From Streptomyces sp. A3M-1-3 (GTDB lineage Bacteria; Actinomycetota; Actinomycetes; Streptomycetales; Streptomycetaceae): a stretch of 64,000 bases of DNA. The position numbers and the translations under genes are program-made. The notes under the pieces are model-generated. The model did no database searches. It was not told the origin of the DNA and saw only the letters and a list, made by a program, of their open reading frames with translations. Positions 61,271-64,000 of the stretch are shown one piece after another (position 1 is the first letter of the stretch; every line of letters begins with the position of its first letter). The stretch lies in contig NZ_JANAVP010000009.1 of NCBI RefSeq assembly GCF_024213665.1, positions 175,540 through 239,539 of the forward strand. The letters are read 5' to 3'.

Positions 61271-61506
61271 GCGGCGGACTTCCCCTTCTTGTCACGGACA
61301 GGCTCACCGTCGGATTCGATGGACGAAAAGTCGATCTCGCCCTCAGTGACCATCTGGCGCATGCGTTCCACGGCGGCCGCTCTGCGACGCCGATCAACGA
61401 CCTCGCGCAGTGCGGCGTTAATGGTGTCCTTCTTGGTGGTGGTGCCCAGGTGCCGGGCGGCTTCGTTCAGGGCTTCGTCGTCCAGATCGGTCACAGCGCG
61501 AGACAT
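61267..61506 (-). CDS. VapB-type antitoxin
   Basis: 79 residues from ATG 61506. DUF2191/VapB-like: AVTDLDDEALNEAARHLGTT, TKKDTINAALREVVDRRRRA and an acidic-polar tail. Overlaps the toxin start (4 nt). Remains intact while its toxin is frameshifted. Confidence 0.9.
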   Translation of the reverse strand: MSRAVTDLDDEALNEAARHLGTTTKKDTINAALREVVDRRRRAAAVERMRQMVTEGEIDFSSIESDGEPVRDKKGKSAA

Positions 61507-61548
61507 GGAGACCCCCAGGGTCCGTATATACGTGGCTGCCTGCAGCGC

Positions 61549-61740
61549 CTACAGCAGGTGGTCGGCCTTGCCGGCCTTGATCTCGCGGATCAGGTTCCGC
61601 AGGGCGTCGCGGCTGTCCTTGATGTAACGGTCCTCCTCGCCAAGGACGGAGATGTAGCCGTTGCCGTCGGCGTCGGTGCCGAGCCGGAAGCAGTTGTTTC
61701 CTTCGCCGCAGAACGCGTCTTCCCAGATGATCTTTGTCAT
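61549..61740 (-). CDS. 63-residue small protein, copy B
   Basis: Reads IWEDAFCGEGNNCFRLGTDA, DGNGYISVLGEEDRYIKDSR and DALRNLIREIKAGKADHLL. It starts 13 nt after the stop of the DUF5753 regulator, so it is the regulator's operon partner. Copy A lies 0.9 kb further downstream with vapBC between the copies. Confidence 0.82.
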   Translation of the reverse strand: MTKIIWEDAFCGEGNNCFRLGTDADGNGYISVLGEEDRYIKDSRDALRNLIREIKAGKADHLL

Positions 61741-61753
61741 GTCGTCCTCCCCT

Positions 61754-62605
61754 TTAGAGCTGTCGAGCGATGCCGTAGATGAAGTCCCTCGATTCCCCGG
61801 AGGGGAGCGCTGTCTGGTCCATCCACTCCAGGTGCGACCGGTACTTGGTGAGCTGGCTGTCTGCGTTCATGAACTCGGGGCCGTGGGCGGAGTCGAGCTG
61901 CACGGTGTCGAGTTGGGCGACGGCTGCCTCCGCGTAGAGCAGGGCGTGGCCGGCGCCAGGGAAGGCGCCGCGATCGACCGGGATGACCCTCAGCTCGATT
62001 CGTTTGTGATCCGAAGCGGCACAGAGGTGGTCGAGTTGCACCCGCGTCACCTTGCGGCCGCCGAACTGCATCCGTAGCGCTGCCTCGTGGATGTAACCCA
62101 CGTAGTCGAGTGGCGCCTCCCGCTCGAAGACTTGCTGGCGCTGCATGCGGTGAGTTACGCGCAGTTCGACCTCCAGACGGGAGAGTGGCGGGAGAACTGC
62201 GCTGAAGATTGCCCGCGCATAGTCGTCCGTGTGGAGAAGGCCAGGAAGGTGCACGGTCTGTGCGGTGCGCAGGCGAGCTGCGTGCCACTCAAGCTCCGCG
62301 ATGTCCAGTAGTCCGGGCGGTAGTGTGCCTCGGTACTGCTCCCACCAACCGCGCTCACGGTTCTCGGCAATATCGGCCAGAGCGTCAATGTAGGCGCTGT
62401 CAGCACACTCGTAGTTGCTGGCCAACGTCCGTACGCGATCGGCGCTGATGGGGCGGATACCCGACTCCATATTGGAGATCTTCGTCCGGTCCAGGCCGAG
62501 GAGCCCTGCGGCGTACTCGGTTGTCGCTCCTGCGGCCGTACGCATCTTCCGGAGCTCGGTGCCCAGTCGCTTCTGACGTTCCGTGGGGGTGGGTCGCGTC
62601 GGCAT
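61754..62605 (-). CDS. XRE-type helix-turn-helix regulator with DUF5753 domain
   Basis: 283 residues from ATG 62605. Helix-turn-helix: LGTELRKMRTAAGATTEYAA and GLLGLDRTKISNMESGIRPI. DUF5753: LPGLLHTDDYARAIFSAVLP, LDYVGYIHEAALRMQFGGRK, ELRVIPVDRGAFPGAGHALL and TVQLDSAHGPEFMNADSQLT. It precedes the 63-residue protein and is divergent from an RsbW-like ATPase, the same layout as at 34-36 kb. Confidence 0.92.
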   Translation of the reverse strand: MPTRPTPTERQKRLGTELRKMRTAAGATTEYAAGLLGLDRTKISNMESGIRPISADRVRTLASNYECADSAYIDALADIAENRERGWWEQYRGTLPPGLLDIAELEWHAARLRTAQTVHLPGLLHTDDYARAIFSAVLPPLSRLEVELRVTHRMQRQQVFEREAPLDYVGYIHEAALRMQFGGRKVTRVQLDHLCAASDHKRIELRVIPVDRGAFPGAGHALLYAEAAVAQLDTVQLDSAHGPEFMNADSQLTKYRSHLEWMDQTALPSGESRDFIYGIARQL

Positions 62606-62890
62606 GCTGCCCCTTCTCGGGCGGATGGTCGGGCCCAGTCTGCCGTCGTACGCCTGCGCCAGTCCACTCTGTGAGGTAATTGCCTCCAGATTCAGGGACA
62701 CGAGTGCCCCCACGTCGGTACATTGAGTAACGCACCACTCACGCAAGGCGAGTTGGAAGTGCATCGCGCGAGCCTGCCCGCAGCCTCCTCCCCTGGGAGG
62801 GGCGGTCTCGTGCCAGGGAGACAAGCCACTGCCCGCCGCTGCGTACGTATGGACAGGAGTCAACACCTCCATCCCCAGTAGGAGTTCCTC

Positions 62891-63388
62891 GTGACCGCAA
62901 CAGCGAGCTTCACCACGTGTCCGGACGCCGCAGACTTCCCCGCCACCCCACCAGCCCCCGACACCCTCATGTACAGCCTCACCCTCCCCGCCGCGGCGGT
63001 CAGTGCCGCGATCGCCCGCGCCGCCGCGCGCGTGGTGCTCGACACGCACGGCCTGCGCGCGCTCACCGACCCCGCCCTCCAGGTGGTCAGCGAACTCACG
63101 ACCGCAGCATGCCGGTTCACCGCGTCGGACGAGGTGTACCTCTCCCTCCGGTACCGCGACAACGCCCTGCGCGTGATCCTCTACGACGGCCACCCCCGCC
63201 ACACCCACCCCCGCCTCGCCGCCGCCTGTGACGCCCGCCGGCGGTCCGCCCTGCGGCTGCTCGCCTGTGTCGTGCGCGCCTGCGACGGTGATTGGGGCTT
63301 CGGTGACGCCCGCGAACCGGGCGGCGGCACCCGGATGTGGGCCGTACTCCCGCACGCAGGGGCCACCGCCTACGGCGCGCGGCCCTGA
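62891..63388 (+). CDS. RsbW-like ATP-binding protein
   Basis: 165 residues from GTG 62891, six bases after AGGAG. GHKL fold with weakened boxes: VVSELTTAACRFTASDEVYL in place of the usual N box (Asn replaced by Ala-Cys), DNALRVILYDGHPRHTHPRL and GGTRMWAVLP. The missing Asn suggests poor or no ATP binding. Divergent from the DUF5753 gene by 285 bp with no other gene in the gap. Confidence 0.8.
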   Translation: MTATASFTTCPDAADFPATPPAPDTLMYSLTLPAAAVSAAIARAAARVVLDTHGLRALTDPALQVVSELTTAACRFTASDEVYLSLRYRDNALRVILYDGHPRHTHPRLAAACDARRRSALRLLACVVRACDGDWGFGDAREPGGGTRMWAVLPHAGATAYGARP

Positions 63389-63495
63389 GTGGCGCCCCCA
63401 CCCCCGTGCGTCCGGCCGGCGGCCGGGCCACCTGTTCGGGTGATCAGCGAGACAAGCCTCGTGCCCGTCATCACTGGCCTCCCTCGGCTTTCCGT

Positions 63496-63881
63496 ATGAG
63501 CGAGTCGTATGACATCGAGATGGAGCACGAAGTGCGGCTCTGGCTGGAGACTCTGTCCGCACAGCACTATCGCCAAGCAGAGGAGAAGGCCGAGCTTCTC
63601 GCGGCGTATCCGACCACGCTTGGCGAGCCGCACTCCCGTAACCTTGGTGATGGTGTCCCTGAGCTGAGGTTCAGCCCTGACGGCAATGCCATACGCGTGA
63701 CGTACTGGCTGGCTCCTGGCTGGCTCCTGGAAAACGGATCGTTCTGCTCAACGTCTTCCGAAAGTCGAAGATGCGCGAGGACGCGGAGGTCAAGCGTGCC
63801 AAGCAGGTCCGGATGCATTGTGAAGAGACGCATGGTCCCGCGCACCGAGTGTTCACCCGCGATGTCCAGGAGGAGCTGTGA
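63496..63881 (+). pseudogene. HigB/RelE-type toxin gene frameshifted by an 11-bp tandem duplication
   Basis: ATG 63496 starts a Gp49-like RelE-superfamily toxin: YDIEMEHEVRLWLETLSAQH, LGEPHSRNLGDGVPELRFSP and IRVTYWLAPG. CTGGCTCCTGG is then present twice in a row (63709-63719, 63720-63730), shifting the frame by 11 bases. Beyond it the correct frame resumes: KRIVLLNVFRKSKMREDAEV, KRAKQVRMHCEETHGPAHRV, FTRDVQEEL and a stop at 63881. Removing one copy restores an open frame of about 124 codons. Confidence 0.88.
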
Positions 63882-63949
63882 ACCACGCACGCTGGAAGCT
63901 GGCTCGCGAAAGGAAGATCACCGAGGGGTTGGGACCTGTTGTCTCGTAA
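63878..63949 (+). pseudogene. 5' remnant of the HigA-type antitoxin gene
   Basis: GTG overlapping the toxin stop reads NHARWKLARERKITEG, as in XRE antitoxins of this module, then diverges after about 17 codons (LGPVVS, stop). A foreign end near 63926, possibly an insertion-sequence boundary (short GACCACTC/GTGAGTGATAG palindromic parts downstream), is the likely cause. The window ends 51 bases later. Confidence 0.6.
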
Positions 63950-64000
63950 GACCACTCTTGTGAGTGATAGTGCATTTTGGTGAGTGTCATTACGGTCGCG

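Overview
The window is chromosomal DNA of a high-GC actinomycete, almost certainly a Streptomyces. Third codon positions are nearly all G or C, there are frequent GTG and TTG starts, start/stop overlaps of the ATGA/GTGA type, a mycothiol amidase (mca), a GTP-type PEP carboxykinase, a GreA/DUF4307/Mca neighbourhood and many helix-turn-helix/DUF5753 regulators. It looks like core or sub-core chromosome repeatedly interrupted by small accessory insertions.

Layout. 1-10.6 kb is ordinary: the tail of an ECF-type sigma factor, a MarR regulator, threonine dehydratase, a DrrAB-type drug exporter with a recognisable promoter/operator, greA, DUF4307, mca, a small membrane protein and a 1079-residue STAND/TPR protein. 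10.9-17.6 kb is an integrative element: a large serine recombinase with a DUF6879/XRE regulatory set lies between two copies of a DUF255 (thioredoxin-fold) gene that share a 17-bp core; the left copy is a fragment and the right copy is complete. 17.8-24.5 kb is a four-gene, translationally coupled envelope-glycan operon: two GT2 enzymes, a GT39-like membrane transferase, and a secreted copper-radical (galactose-oxidase/GlxA-like) protein. 24.5-30.5 kb holds a TetR/haemolysin-III pair with a palindromic operator, pckG, a VapBC-like module and an AlaT-like aminotransferase.

30.7-33.1 kb is the most unusual part. A Doc/Fic-type toxin gene is cut in two by a 1.7-kb cassette bounded by perfect 35-bp inverted repeats. 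The cassette has no transposase and carries a small secreted tryptophan-rich protein and a small membrane protein. 33.1-38.3 kb has a helix-turn-helix gene, a tandem DUF397/XRE/ATPase set, arylamine N-acetyltransferase, and a cadmium/lead-type resistance set whose sensor has Cys57/Cys61/Cys102 as in mycobacterial CmtR. 38.3-41.9 kb is a decaying D-amino-acid catabolic locus: a D-aminoacylase with an internal deletion and a truncated RidA gene, but an intact deaminase, IclR regulator and palindromic operator. 42-46 kb has a secreted M14 carboxypeptidase, an Nramp-like transporter and a DUF1016/YhcG nuclease. 46.0-47.8 kb is an IS200/IS605 remnant with intact TnpB, a 24-codon scrap of TnpA and the 3' end of a chitinase gene.

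48.2-59.8 kb is a tad (Flp pilus) locus: an unknown zinc-ribbon protein, CpaB, TadZ/CpaE, two TadE-like proteins, CpaF/TadA, TadB, TadC, a NarL-type histidine kinase and response regulator, Flp pilin, TadG-like protein, a lipoprotein and an OmpA-like protein. No prepilin peptidase is present in the window. 59.8-64.0 kb is an accessory island of toxin-antitoxin modules and an XRE regulator set. One VapC carries a frameshift, a HigB-like toxin is frameshifted by an exact 11-bp duplication, and two near-identical 63-residue proteins flank the damaged vapBC. No tRNA, rRNA or CRISPR array was seen.
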